The notes under the pieces are model-generated. The model was not told where the DNA came from. It was given only the letters and a program-made list of their open reading frames with translations, and made no database searches. This document shows, piece after piece, positions 26,248 to 34,970 of a DNA stretch of 64,000 bases. This DNA is from JBBQUN01 sp963698395 (lineage in GTDB: Bacteria > Actinomycetota > Acidimicrobiia > Acidimicrobiales > SZUA-35): NCBI GenBank assembly GCA_963698395.1, contig CAVOQQ010000008.1, positions 1 to 64,000 on the forward strand. Direction: 5' to 3'. A program made the translations under genes and the position numbers. The first letter of the stretch is position 1, and every line of letters starts with the position of its first letter.

Positions 26248-27486
26248 CTACGCATGGGCCCGGGTCTTGCGGAGGAGCGGGTCGGCGACGGCGAGGAGTT
26301 TGTCGGCGGCGTTCAGGACCCGACCGGAGGCGCCGGGGGTTTCGGAGTCGACGAGGTTGCCCATGACCGCCAGCGTGATGTTGGCGATCGACTGGGTGCC
26401 GACCGCCATCCGAAGGCCCGACCGCAGGATGAACGGGTGGCCGATGAGGAAGGAGAAGCGGCGTCCGGTGCGCAGGAAGCTGTCGAATCGATCGCCGACC
26501 TGGAGGTCGTACCGCTCGGGTGCCGTCGCCGGATCGTCGAGGAACAGATCGGCGGCCAGCATCCCCGACTCGAGGCCGTAGTCGATGCCCTCGCCGTTCA
26601 TGGGGTTGACCAGACCGGCGGCATCGCCGATGGCAACCCAGCCGTCACCGTGCCGCTTCTGCACGCTCATGGGAAGGCGCCACGCTCGTGGGCGTTCGAG
26701 GTTGGGGCCGAGATCCCATTCGTCGGTGACGAGTGATCGGTAGCTCTCGATCAGCTTGTTCAGATTGAGGCTCTTGAAGCCCTTCATGGTGGACAGCGCG
26801 CCGACGCCGATGTTGACCGTGCCATCGCCGGCCGGGAACATCCATCCGTAACCGGGGATCGGTGTGCCGTTCTCGTCCTTGAGCGTCAGGCAGGCCTCGA
26901 GGTGGGCATCGGCGTGGCGAGGGGAGGCGGCGTAGGTGCGAATGGCGAGACCGAAGGGTTCGTCGGCGATGCGGTCGGCCCCGAGGAGTCGAGACGCCGG
27001 CCCGGGAGCGCCGGTCGCGAGGACCACGAGATCGGCGGTGAAGACGTGCCCGGCCGCCTCGACGCCGGTGACTCGTCCGCGGTCGTCGATGATCGGGAGC
27101 GCCTCGGTCTCGTAGACCAGCTCGGCCCCGGCCTCGACCGCGGCGTCCATCAGGGCGGCGTCGAGCCGGCGGCGGGGCCAGACGGCACCGTGGTTGGGAA
27201 AGCGGCTGGTGGTGGGCCAGTCGAGTTCGCGGCGAGTCTTGTTGGCGATCATTCGCAGGCCGACGATGTGGTGGGCATCGGCCAGATCGATCTTGAGTTC
27301 GTTCAGCGCCCCGACGGCGCGCGGCGTGAGCCCGTCGCCGCAGACCTTGTCACGGCCGTGGGCGCCCTTCTCGAACACGATCACGCTGGCGCCGCCGCGC
27401 GCTGCCGCAATGGCGGTTGCTGCGCCGGCCGGCCCGGCGCCGATCACGGCGATGTCGTAGTGGGTGCGGTCGCGGTGCGTGCTCAC
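26248..27486 (-). CDS. Geranylgeranyl reductase family flavoprotein (MenJ-like menaquinone reductase)
   Basis: This protein has 412 residues from GTG 27486. It has an N-terminal FAD Rossmann motif GAGPAGAATA, the family motif KVCGDGLTP, PRRRLDAALMDAA, and the second FAD motif GDAAGLVNPMNGEGIDYGLESG. The mycobacterial homologue saturates one isoprene unit of menaquinone, giving MK-9(H2)-type quinones; archaeal relatives reduce lipid isoprenoids. An in-frame ATG at 27504 lies one base after the CCA of tRNA-Gly, so the true start could be that leaderless ATG. No ribosome binding site is visible before either. Confidence 0.88.
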   Translation of the reverse strand: MSTHRDRTHYDIAVIGAGPAGAATAIAAARGGASVIVFEKGAHGRDKVCGDGLTPRAVGALNELKIDLADAHHIVGLRMIANKTRRELDWPTTSRFPNHGAVWPRRRLDAALMDAAVEAGAELVYETEALPIIDDRGRVTGVEAAGHVFTADLVVLATGAPGPASRLLGADRIADEPFGLAIRTYAASPRHADAHLEACLTLKDENGTPIPGYGWMFPAGDGTVNIGVGALSTMKGFKSLNLNKLIESYRSLVTDEWDLGPNLERPRAWRLPMSVQKRHGDGWVAIGDAAGLVNPMNGEGIDYGLESGMLAADLFLDDPATAPERYDLQVGDRFDSFLRTGRRFSFLIGHPFILRSGLRMAVGTQSIANITLAVMGNLVDSETPGASGRVLNAADKLLAVADPLLRKTRAHA

Positions 27487-27505
27487 CGGCCCAGTGTGGA
27501 GCATT

Positions 27506-27579
27506 TGGAGCGGGTACGGGGAATCGAACCCCGGTCAACAGGTTGGAAACCTGTGGCTCTACCATTGAGCTACACCCGC
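27506..27579 (-). tRNA. tRNA-Gly (UCC anticodon)
   Basis: The minus strand shows a full cloverleaf. Acceptor GCGGGTG pairs with TACCCGC (with G-T), the anticodon loop TTTCCAA gives TCC, and the T loop is TTCGATT. CCA is encoded at the 3' end. It is followed after one base by an ATG in frame with the MenJ-like gene. Confidence 0.95.
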
Positions 27580-27686
27580 AGAGGCGAACACTCTAGCAAC
27601 CGGCACCGAAAGCGACACCGCCAAGGCGGGCACCATCGCCCCCGGCCAGGGTGGCCACGGCGCTGCGAAATCGGCGGGGAAACGGC

Positions 27687-28847
27687 TCACAGTGTCGGGT
27701 CGTGGCGGTTCTTCCAGGCCTCGGTCCAGGTGACCCGAGTGCCGCTGCGCAGCAGCGAGTATCGGTAGATCCAGCCGGCGAAGCGAAGCATGACGACCGA
27801 GGAGAGCGCAAGGATCACCAGCGACAGTGCGATCTGCCACGGCGGAACGTCGACCATCGCGTTGCGAAATGGCAGCAGGACCGGTGCGGTGAAGGGGATG
27901 AACGATCCGATGGTCACGGCCAGATTGTCAGGATTGCTGATGCTCGCTGCAGCGATGAAATAGCCGGTCAGGAGAGGGAACATGACGGGAAGCTGGGCGC
28001 TGGTCGCGTCCTCCTGGCGAGACACGGTCGAACCCACCGCAGCGAAGGCAGTGGCGTAGAAGGCGAAACCGAGCAGGAAGGTCACGAGCGACAGCGGGAC
28101 CGTCGCCCAGACGCTGCCGGGAATGTTGATGTTCTGCACGAGGAGGAGGCCGACGAGCAGCCCGAGCACGAAGATCAACATCTGGAAGATGGCGAGGACT
28201 CCGAGGCCGAGCACCTTGCCGGCGAGGAGCGTCGACGGGCGCACGTGTGAGAGGAGGATCTCGACCACCTTGGACGACTTCTCTTCGATCACCCCCATCA
28301 TCAGGAAGGAGCCCCAGATCTGGAGCAGCATGAAGGTCGCCAGGCCGGCGACGCCGGCCGCGGCGATGCGCACACCGAACTCGTCGTCGCCCCCGTCGAG
28401 ACGAACCTCTTCGATGTCGGCCGGGGCGAACAGCTCGCCGAGTTGGACGGAGTCGAGACCCAGGTCCTCGGCCCGCTGGCCGAACCGAACCTGCTGGGCG
28501 GTGTCGCGGATGTAGGAGTCGAGGGTGTAATCGGGCAAGCCCTTCCACGTCAGCGTCTCGCCGTCGAACAGCACGTCGATCGTCTCGTCGTCGACCAGTG
28601 CGGTATCGCCGGCGACCGTCTGGACGTCGGGAGCGAGATCGTCGTTGCCGACGGCGAGGGCGTCGGCGAAGTGGCCGGCCGATGCCGTGATGCCGATGGT
28701 GACCTCCCGGGGTTCGTCGGTGGAGTTCAAGAAGAGCTGGATGAGGGCTACGGCCAGCACGCCGACGAAGAGCAGGCCGGTCAAGATGAGAAACCCCTTC
28801 GAGCGGCCCCGAGTGATGATCTCTCGTTTGGCAATCGTCCAGATCAT
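27687..28847 (-). CDS. ABC-2 type exporter permease (NatB-like)
   Basis: This 386-residue protein has one N-terminal helix (ITRGRSKGFLILTGLLFVG), an extracytoplasmic domain of about 140 residues, then five or six helices. SSKVVEILLSHVRPSTLLAGK is the signature of NatB/ABC-2 permeases. It overlaps the ATPase gene by four bases (ATGA). Related NatAB pairs export sodium or drugs; the substrate here is unknown. Confidence 0.9.
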   Translation of the reverse strand: MIWTIAKREIITRGRSKGFLILTGLLFVGVLAVALIQLFLNSTDEPREVTIGITASAGHFADALAVGNDDLAPDVQTVAGDTALVDDETIDVLFDGETLTWKGLPDYTLDSYIRDTAQQVRFGQRAEDLGLDSVQLGELFAPADIEEVRLDGGDDEFGVRIAAAGVAGLATFMLLQIWGSFLMMGVIEEKSSKVVEILLSHVRPSTLLAGKVLGLGVLAIFQMLIFVLGLLVGLLLVQNINIPGSVWATVPLSLVTFLLGFAFYATAFAAVGSTVSRQEDATSAQLPVMFPLLTGYFIAAASISNPDNLAVTIGSFIPFTAPVLLPFRNAMVDVPPWQIALSLVILALSSVVMLRFAGWIYRYSLLRSGTRVTWTEAWKNRHDPTL

Positions 28848-29809
28848 CGTTCGTCTCCTGAGGGCACGGTCGACGAGTTGGTGTCACTGCGACGATTCGA
28901 TGAGCCGACGAGTTCGGTGAAGACCTGGTCGAGAGCTGGTGGCTCCATCGAGACCTCACTGACGGGACCGGCCGCCAGAGCTGCAGCGATGTTCGAGGCG
29001 ACGTCGGCGTCGCTGGTCAAGCGGACGAGGCCGCGGTGTCCGTCGAACACCTCGAGCTGGCCCTCGGCCGGCTGCCAGTCGTCGATGGGCGTCGCCCATC
29101 GAACGCTCAGCCACCGGGTGGGCGACGCCGACCGAAGATCGCTGATGCTGCCGGCCGCCACCAGACGGCCCTGGGCGATGATCACCACTTCTTCGCACAG
29201 ATCTTCGACCACATCGAGCTGATGTGAGGAGAACAACACGCTGGCGCCGGCCGCTGCTCGCTCGTTGATGATCGAGCGCATCGTCTCGGCCGCCACCGGA
29301 TCGAGTCCGGCAAACGGTTCGTCGAGTACCAGCAGGTCGGGATCGTGCACGAGGGACACCGCCAACTGAACACGCTGCTGGTTGCCGCCGGACAATTCCT
29401 GCACGAGTGCGTCGGCCCGATCGGCCAGACCGAGACGTTCGAGCCAGTGGCCGGTTCGTTCGGAGGACACAGCAGCGGAGAGCCCGGCGAGGCGGCCGAA
29501 ATACCGAACCTGCTCGGCGACCTTCATCCGCGGATAGAGCCCGCGTTCTTGTGGCATGTAGCCGATGCGGGTGCGGGCAGCATCGTCGATGCTCGCCCCG
29601 TTCCAGGTGATCGTCCCCTGGTCGGGCAGTGCCATGCCGAGGATCGCTCGCATGGTGGTCGTCTTGCCTGCGCCGTTCGGGCCGAGGAAGCCGATGAGCG
29701 CGCCTCGAGGCACCGAGAGATCGAGTCCATCGACCGCGACCACTGATCCGTATCGTTTGGCCAGGCCCGTGATCTCGAGTCCACTCGCAGCAGGTTCAGA
29801 CACGATCAT
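28844..29809 (-). CDS. ABC transporter ATP-binding protein (NatA-like)
   Basis: This 321-residue protein has Walker A GPNGAGKTTT, a Q-loop YMPQERGLYP, signature LSGGNQQRVQLA and Walker B LLVLDEPFAGLDP. The C-terminal extension of about 95 residues (after residue 225) resembles that of NatA/CcmA exporters. It is translationally coupled to the permease gene that follows. Confidence 0.92.
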   Translation of the reverse strand: MIVSEPAASGLEITGLAKRYGSVVAVDGLDLSVPRGALIGFLGPNGAGKTTTMRAILGMALPDQGTITWNGASIDDAARTRIGYMPQERGLYPRMKVAEQVRYFGRLAGLSAAVSSERTGHWLERLGLADRADALVQELSGGNQQRVQLAVSLVHDPDLLVLDEPFAGLDPVAAETMRSIINERAAAGASVLFSSHQLDVVEDLCEEVVIIAQGRLVAAGSISDLRSASPTRWLSVRWATPIDDWQPAEGQLEVFDGHRGLVRLTSDADVASNIAAALAAGPVSEVSMEPPALDQVFTELVGSSNRRSDTNSSTVPSGDER

Positions 29810-29913
29810 GGCGACAGGCTAGACCGGACCGCCGACCATCGAGGACGGCTGGTGGGCCGACGGGGGAGCGGTTTGTGGTCGACTGTCGAGTGCCCTCGGC
29901 AACGTCCGACCGA

Positions 29914-29935
29914 CGACGTTTTCGAGTGAACGTCG
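29914..29935 (+). promoter_or_regulatory. Inverted repeat in the gap before the 65-residue protein
   Basis: CGACGTT-TTCGAGTG-AACGTCG (7+8+7) is a perfect dyad followed by GTTTT. It lies in the 267-base divergent gap between natA and the small ORF at 30077. It could be an operator or a weak terminator. I see no other structure in that gap. Confidence 0.3.
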
Positions 29936-30076
29936 GTTTTCGACCCCTTGAACCGGTCGCCGCTCGCGGGAACCCAGGGCTGTGACGTGCCAATACGCAA
30001 CAACGTGAAGAAACTTGACCGAATGAGTTTCTTTCTCGCCTTCCGTAACCCAAAATGATCGCCGGAGAGGAGCGTC

Positions 30077-30274
30077 ATGAGCATCAAACAGGGTGAGTTC
30101 CTGCTGGCCGAACTGCAGGGTGAAACTGCCAGGGCCTGGCAGTCGTTTGCCGATGTCAACCAGGTGTCACTGGAGTCGTTGCTCGATGCGCTCGGGCCGA
30201 TCCTGCATCGCGCCGACGTGGGTCGACTCCGCATCGGTCAAGCCTTGCGAGAGGCGATCGCCGACGCACGCTGA
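30077..30274 (+). CDS. Small helical protein of unknown function
   Basis: This 65-residue protein has a strong ribosome binding site (GGAGAGGAG, five bases before ATG). The sequence is acidic and appears fully helical (LLAELQGETARAWQSFADV, then SLESLLDALGPILHRADV), without Cys, membrane segment or recognised domain. It lies 78 bases before znuA on the same strand, but the Zur-like boxes sit between them, so it is probably a separate unit. I do not recognise the family. Confidence 0.65.
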   Translation: MSIKQGEFLLAELQGETARAWQSFADVNQVSLESLLDALGPILHRADVGRLRIGQALREAIADAR

Positions 30275-30295
30275 TGCCCTGCATCCGATTGTGAA

Positions 30296-30331
30296 TGAGA
30301 GTCGTTCTCACTAGAGTGAGGATCATTCTCA
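30296..30331 (+). promoter_or_regulatory. Two tandem Zur-like boxes before znuA
   Basis: TGAGAGTCGTTCTCA (30296-30310) and TGAGGATCATTCTCA (30317-30331) are two 15-bp dyads, 21 bases apart centre to centre, 22 bases before the znuA start. Both fit the actinobacterial Zur pattern TGAnAAT-n-ATTnTCA with small deviations. Zinc-loaded Zur would block transcription, so the operon should be induced by zinc shortage. Confidence 0.75.
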
Positions 30332-30352
30332 TTTCGTGATCGGGGTGTCTTC

Positions 30353-31246
30353 ATGCGTGGTACGTGGTTCGTGGCGACCGCAACGGCGGTCCTGTTGGTT
30401 TCGGGCTGCGCGAGTTCCGACGATTCAGCAGGCACGTCGGCGGACTCGCCCCAAGTCCTGGCGACGACCGACCTCTGGGCCGATGTCGTCAACCAGGTTT
30501 CGTGCGACGGGTTGGTCTCGGTCGGCACGCTCATCCCCTCCGGTTCCGACCCGCACACCTTCGAACCGTCGATCGGGGACCGGGCCGCCCTCGATGCGGC
30601 GTCGCTCGTGGTCGCGAACGGACTGCACCTCGAGGGTGGCGTCGACGATCTCCTCGATGATGTCGCCGCCGACGGCACCACCGTGTTTCGCGTGTCGGAG
30701 CATCTCGAGACCATCGACGACGATCCGCACATCTGGTGGGATCCCGATGGCGTTCGAGCGGCGATCCCGGCGCTGGCCGACGCGTTGGTGACCGAGCTCG
30801 GTCTGGATCGTGCCGCCATCGACGCCTGCGCCGTGGCCTACGACGCCGAACTCGCCGCCGTCGCGAGCGACATGGAGGCGATCCTCGCCGTCGTTCCCGC
30901 CGACAACCGGCTGCTCGTCACCAGCCACGACTCGCTGGCGTACTTCGCCCGACGGTTCGACTTCACCGTGATCGGTGCGGTGATCCCCTCCACCTCGACC
31001 ATGGCCGAGGCCGATCCCGCATCCTTGGCTGCACTGGCCGAGTTGATCGAGACCACGGGCGTGCGTTCGATCTTCGCCGAGCCGGAGCATTCGGCCGACG
31101 AGACCACCGCCCTGGCCGATCGGGTCGCCGGCGTCGATGTCGTCTTGATCCACACCGGTACCCTCGGCGAGGCCGGCTCGGGGTCCGACACCTACGCCGG
31201 ATTCCTCCGAACCAACGCGCAGATCATCGCCGACTCGCTGCGCTGA
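30353..31246 (+). CDS. znuA: Zinc ABC transporter substrate-binding lipoprotein (ZnuA-like)
   Basis: This 297-residue protein has a lipoprotein signal ending in VSGC (Cys19). The cluster A-I metal-binding fold is indicated by conserved His residues in SGSDPHTFEPS (His68), DDPHIWWDPDG (His126) and TSHDSLAYFARRF, plus an acidic ligand in IFAEPEHSADET. There is no His-rich loop. Zinc is inferred from the two Zur-like boxes upstream; sequence alone cannot exclude manganese. The permease gene follows within about 15 bases. Confidence 0.9.
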   Translation: MRGTWFVATATAVLLVSGCASSDDSAGTSADSPQVLATTDLWADVVNQVSCDGLVSVGTLIPSGSDPHTFEPSIGDRAALDAASLVVANGLHLEGGVDDLLDDVAADGTTVFRVSEHLETIDDDPHIWWDPDGVRAAIPALADALVTELGLDRAAIDACAVAYDAELAAVASDMEAILAVVPADNRLLVTSHDSLAYFARRFDFTVIGAVIPSTSTMAEADPASLAALAELIETTGVRSIFAEPEHSADETTALADRVAGVDVVLIHTGTLGEAGSGSDTYAGFLRTNAQIIADSLR

Positions 31247-31260
31247 CGTCAGGCTCACCG

Positions 31261-32142
31261 TTGTTCGCTGTCCCACTTCTCACCGATCCGGCTGCGTGGT
31301 GGATCGATCCGTTCGTCGAGAATGCCGTGATGCGCGACGCCCTCTACGCCGGGTTGCTGGCGGTGCTCGCCACGTCGGTGGTGGGCATCTGGGTCGTCTT
31401 GCGTGGCATGAGCTTCCTCGGTGACGCGCTTGCCCACGGCGTGCTTCCTGGCATCGCCATTGCGTTCATCGCCGGACAGAACCTCACACTCGGGGCGCTG
31501 GTCGCTGCGTTCTTGATGGTGGGCGGGATCAATCTCCTTCGCGCACACTCGCCGCTTCCCGACGACACCTCGATCGGCGTCTTGTTCGTCGGTTTCCTCG
31601 CGCTTGCCGTCGTGATCATGTCTCGGGAGTCGTCGAACTACGCAGGCGATCTCAATCGCTTTCTCTTCGGTTCGATCCTCGGCATCAGCTCGAGCGACCT
31701 CACGCTGATCGCAGCGGCTGCGGGACTGTCGCTGCTCGGCGTCGTGGTGTTCTATCGCTCGCTGCTCGTCATGACCTTCAACGAGACGCAGGCGCGGTTG
31801 CTCGGACTACGGCCGGCACTGGCGAACGCCGTGCTGCTCGTGCTCTTGGCGTTCTCGATCGTTGCCTCGTTCAAGGCGGTCGGCAACCTGCTGGTCTTTG
31901 CGTTTCTCGTTGCGCCGCCTGCGGCCGCGTCGCTTCTGGTGCGTCGGGTGCCGGTGATGATGCTCGCCGCAGTGACGCTCGGGTCGGTCTCGGTCGTTGT
32001 CGGTCTCTTGGTCGCCTTCCACTACGGCACGGCGCCAGGCGCCACCATGGCTCTGTGCTCGGTGGTCATCTTCCTTCTCGTGCTCACCGGTCGGGCGTTG
32101 CCGACCGCCATGGGCGGGCAAGCTCGGCGGCGCCTCGTGTGA
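31261..32142 (+). CDS. znuB: Zinc ABC transporter permease (ZnuB-like, ABC-3 family)
   Basis: This protein has 293 residues from TTG 31261; ATG 31330 would cut into the first helix. There are about eight membrane helices, with the family motif VVLRGMSFLGDALAHGVLPG near residues 40-60 and NETQARLLGLRP in the cytoplasmic loop. It forms the channel for ZnuA. No ATPase (znuC) gene lies on either side, so the energy subunit must be encoded elsewhere. Confidence 0.9.
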   Translation: MFAVPLLTDPAAWWIDPFVENAVMRDALYAGLLAVLATSVVGIWVVLRGMSFLGDALAHGVLPGIAIAFIAGQNLTLGALVAAFLMVGGINLLRAHSPLPDDTSIGVLFVGFLALAVVIMSRESSNYAGDLNRFLFGSILGISSSDLTLIAAAAGLSLLGVVVFYRSLLVMTFNETQARLLGLRPALANAVLLVLLAFSIVASFKAVGNLLVFAFLVAPPAAASLLVRRVPVMMLAAVTLGSVSVVVGLLVAFHYGTAPGATMALCSVVIFLLVLTGRALPTAMGGQARRRLV

Positions 32143-32147
32143 ACCGA

Positions 32148-32170
32148 TGGCCGGCGTCAGACGCCGGCCA
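32148..32170. terminator. Bidirectional terminator hairpin between znuB and the CoA transferase
   Basis: TGGCCGGCG-TCAGA-CGCCGGCCA is a perfect 9-bp GC-rich stem at the convergent junction, overlapping the last codons of the CoA transferase. No T-run follows, as is common in high-GC actinobacteria. Confidence 0.55.
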
Positions 32171-33347
32171 CGCCATCGGCGACCAATCGTTCGATGGCTG
32201 CGTCGTCGTAGCCGGCGAGCCGCAGGATATCGGTGGTGTGCTGGCCGAGCAGCGGGGCGGGCTCGGGGTCACCCAGTGCTGACTCGCTGAACCGCAGCGG
32301 GGCTCGAATCGAGCGATAGGACCCGACCACCGGATGCTCTCGATCGACGAGCGCGCCGCGATGGTGTGTCGGGTCGTCGACGATGTCGTCGAGCGAGGGG
32401 ATCGGTGCGACGGGAACGCCATGGGTGGCGCAGAGCTCGAGCCACTCGGCGGTCGTGCGCTCGGCCGCGATCGTTGCCAACGTTCCGTAGACCTCGTCGG
32501 CGTTGTCCAGGCGGGCACGGTGGGTGGCGAACACCGGCTGTTCGAGCAGTTCCTCCTTGCCGACGGCGGCAAACAGGGCCTGCCACTGGTCGTCGGTGTA
32601 GGGGAGCATGGCGATGTGGCCATCGAGCGTGGCGTGCGGGCCTCGGTGCGGGGTGAGGACCCGCACATAGCCGGGCTGCTCGCCGGCGACGGCGGCGCGA
32701 GCCAGATGCTCGACCAGGTTGAAGGCGAGAGCAGCATCGAACATCGGCACCTCGACCCGCTGCCCTCGCCCGGTCGTGCCGCGGGCCACCAGCGCCGCCA
32801 GCACGCCTTGACAGATGAACATGCCGGCGACCTTGTCGGCGACGATCGTGGGGAGGAAGTGGGTCGTGTCGAACGCGATCTGCCCGAGCTGGGGGAACCC
32901 GGTCAGAGCCTGGATGATGTCGTCGTAGGCGGGGAGGTCTGCCTCGTCGGAATCGCTGGCGAATCCCTGGGCCTGGCACAGTACGAGCCGAGGATGGCGC
33001 TCCTTCAGACTCTCGTAGTCGAGTCCGAGGCGGGCGAGCGGGCCTGGTCGCAGGTTCGTGAGGAGTACGTCTGCATCATCGAGCAGGCGGTCGACGATCT
33101 CGAGCGCTTCGCTTCGTTTCAGGTCGAGCACGATCGATGACTTGTTGCGATGCAGATTCAAGGCGATACCGCTGAGCTCGGGATGGGGTCCGCCGCCCAT
33201 GATGCGGCTGCTGTCGCCCTTGCTCGCTTCGATCTTGATGATCTCGGCACCCAGATCACCCAGGAGTTGGCCGCCATAGGGCCCCATGATCACCGTGGCG
33301 ATCTCGATCACCCGGATTCCTGCCAGCGGTCCCTGTCGATCGGTCAC
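32157..33347 (-). CDS. CaiB/BaiF-family (class III) CoA transferase
   Basis: This protein has 396 residues from GTG 33347; the reading frame upstream is antisense to the sulfatase. It starts with GIRVIEIATVIMGPYGGQLLGDLGAEIIKIE, which matches the class III Rossmann opening. The active-site Asp fits the YDDIIQALTGF region. It would move CoA from an acyl-CoA to another organic acid, as in carnitine, oxalate or bile-acid metabolism. No partner gene identifies the substrate. Confidence 0.9.
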   Translation of the reverse strand: MTDRQGPLAGIRVIEIATVIMGPYGGQLLGDLGAEIIKIEASKGDSSRIMGGGPHPELSGIALNLHRNKSSIVLDLKRSEALEIVDRLLDDADVLLTNLRPGPLARLGLDYESLKERHPRLVLCQAQGFASDSDEADLPAYDDIIQALTGFPQLGQIAFDTTHFLPTIVADKVAGMFICQGVLAALVARGTTGRGQRVEVPMFDAALAFNLVEHLARAAVAGEQPGYVRVLTPHRGPHATLDGHIAMLPYTDDQWQALFAAVGKEELLEQPVFATHRARLDNADEVYGTLATIAAERTTAEWLELCATHGVPVAPIPSLDDIVDDPTHHRGALVDREHPVVGSYRSIRAPLRFSESALGDPEPAPLLGQHTTDILRLAGYDDAAIERLVADGVAGV

Positions 33348-33401
33348 AGGCCGGATGCTACGTTCTGCCTCCAACGTGGTCGAGACGAGGAGGAGATCGC
33401 C

Positions 33402-34970
33402 GTGGGCGACCAACCAGTGCAACGCCGGCCGAATGTCCTTTTCATCATCACCGACCAGCAGCGAGCCGATCATGTCGGCTTCGCCGGAAACGACATCGTG
33501 CGCACGCCGAACCTCGATGCACTCGCCGCACGGGGCACGGTGTTCGACTCGGCATGGGTCGCCAACCCGGTGTGCATGCCGAACCGCTCCACGATCATGA
33601 CGGGTCGCATGCCGACGGCCCATGGGGTGATCTTCAACGACCGGTCACTCGACTGGGGGGCGAACACCTTCGTCCGCCGGTTCATGGCGGAAGGCTGGCG
33701 AACCGCCCTCATCGGCAAGTCGCATCTCCAGCACGGCCTGAGTCGCAACTCGGTCGTCCCGGTCGGGCCATCGGGTGCCGCCGATGATCCGTGGCCCGTC
33801 GGGTGGAACACGCTCGAAGATGCCGAGCGCTACGACGCCCGTGCCCCCGAGTTCCCGCCGTCCTTCTATGGGTTCGACCATGTCGAGCTGTCGATCGATC
33901 ACGGTTCGCGGGTCACGGGGCATCACCTGCAATGGGCAATCGATCGAGGGGGCGTCTACGAGCAGTTGGTCGTGCCCATGACCGACGAGTCCCCGGCGGC
34001 GCGCCGCTCGGATCGGTGGTGGCAGGTGTACGAGCCGCCCTATGGTCCCGAGCTGCATTCGACCACGTTCGTTGCCGATCGAACCAAGGCGTTCATCGAG
34101 GAGGCCGGCGCCGAGGGGTCGCCATGGCTCGTCATGGCATCGTTCCCCGATCCTCATCATCCGATGACGCCGCCGGGGGAGTGGTTCGACCGACACGATC
34201 CCGCCGACATGCCGCTCTCACCGTCGATCGGCGACGATCTCGCCACTGCGCCGCAGTATCTGCGTCATTTCCAGCAGACGCCGCCGACGAAGCAGCGGGG
34301 GTGGGTCGGCATGTGTGGCGCAACCGACCACGAATTGATGCGCGAGTGCCTGGCAGCCACCTACGGCACCATCGAGATGATCGACGACGCCATCGGTCAG
34401 ATCCTGGAAACGGTCGAGCGGCTCGACCAGACGCGCAACACCGTCGTGGTGTTCACGTCGGATCACGGCGACATGATGGGCGACCACGGGTTGATGCTGA
34501 AGGGGTTCATGCCCTACCGCGGAACGCAGCAGGTGCCCCTCGTCATCGTCGATCCCGAGCGGTCACCGGGGCGCTCCACTGCGCTCGCGGGCAGCATCGA
34601 TCTGGGGGTGACGCTGTTGGCGTTGGCCGGGCTCGAACCCTACGACGGCATCCAGGGCGTGAGCCTCGTGCCGACGCTCGACGATCCGACGGCGACGGTT
34701 CGTGATCACCTCCTGATCGAAGACGACGTGCCGTCGGCGCTCGCGGCCCGCACTCGCTTGCCGGCCAAGAGCCGCACCCTGGTGACGGCGCAACACAAGT
34801 ACACCCGGTTCAGCTCGGGCGAGGAGCTCATGTTCGACCTGACCGCGGATCCCTTGGAGCTCCACGACCTCAGTGCGGCCCAGGCCGAGCTGCGATCTCA
34901 TCTGGTGGAGCACCTGGCCGACGCGCTGATCGCCGCCGACGACGACGCTCGCGGTGCGCCACTCAGCTGA
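33402..34970 (+). CDS. Type I sulfatase / alkaline-phosphatase-superfamily hydrolase
   Basis: This protein has 522 residues from GTG 33402, preceded by AGGAGGAG. The N-terminal metal motif is NVLFIITDQQRADH. The site modified to formylglycine reads CMPNRSTIMTG, so the C-x-P-x-R core is kept but the usual Ser of CxPSR is Asn. A second metal site is FTSDHGDMMGDHGL. It lacks a signal peptide, so it would act in the cytosol on a sulfate or phosphonate ester, or a choline-sulfate-like substrate. It is divergent from the CoA transferase (54 bases). Maturation needs a formylglycine-generating enzyme not found here. Confidence 0.9.
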   Translation: MGDQPVQRRPNVLFIITDQQRADHVGFAGNDIVRTPNLDALAARGTVFDSAWVANPVCMPNRSTIMTGRMPTAHGVIFNDRSLDWGANTFVRRFMAEGWRTALIGKSHLQHGLSRNSVVPVGPSGAADDPWPVGWNTLEDAERYDARAPEFPPSFYGFDHVELSIDHGSRVTGHHLQWAIDRGGVYEQLVVPMTDESPAARRSDRWWQVYEPPYGPELHSTTFVADRTKAFIEEAGAEGSPWLVMASFPDPHHPMTPPGEWFDRHDPADMPLSPSIGDDLATAPQYLRHFQQTPPTKQRGWVGMCGATDHELMRECLAATYGTIEMIDDAIGQILETVERLDQTRNTVVVFTSDHGDMMGDHGLMLKGFMPYRGTQQVPLVIVDPERSPGRSTALAGSIDLGVTLLALAGLEPYDGIQGVSLVPTLDDPTATVRDHLLIEDDVPSALAARTRLPAKSRTLVTAQHKYTRFSSGEELMFDLTADPLELHDLSAAQAELRSHLVEHLADALIAADDDARGAPLS

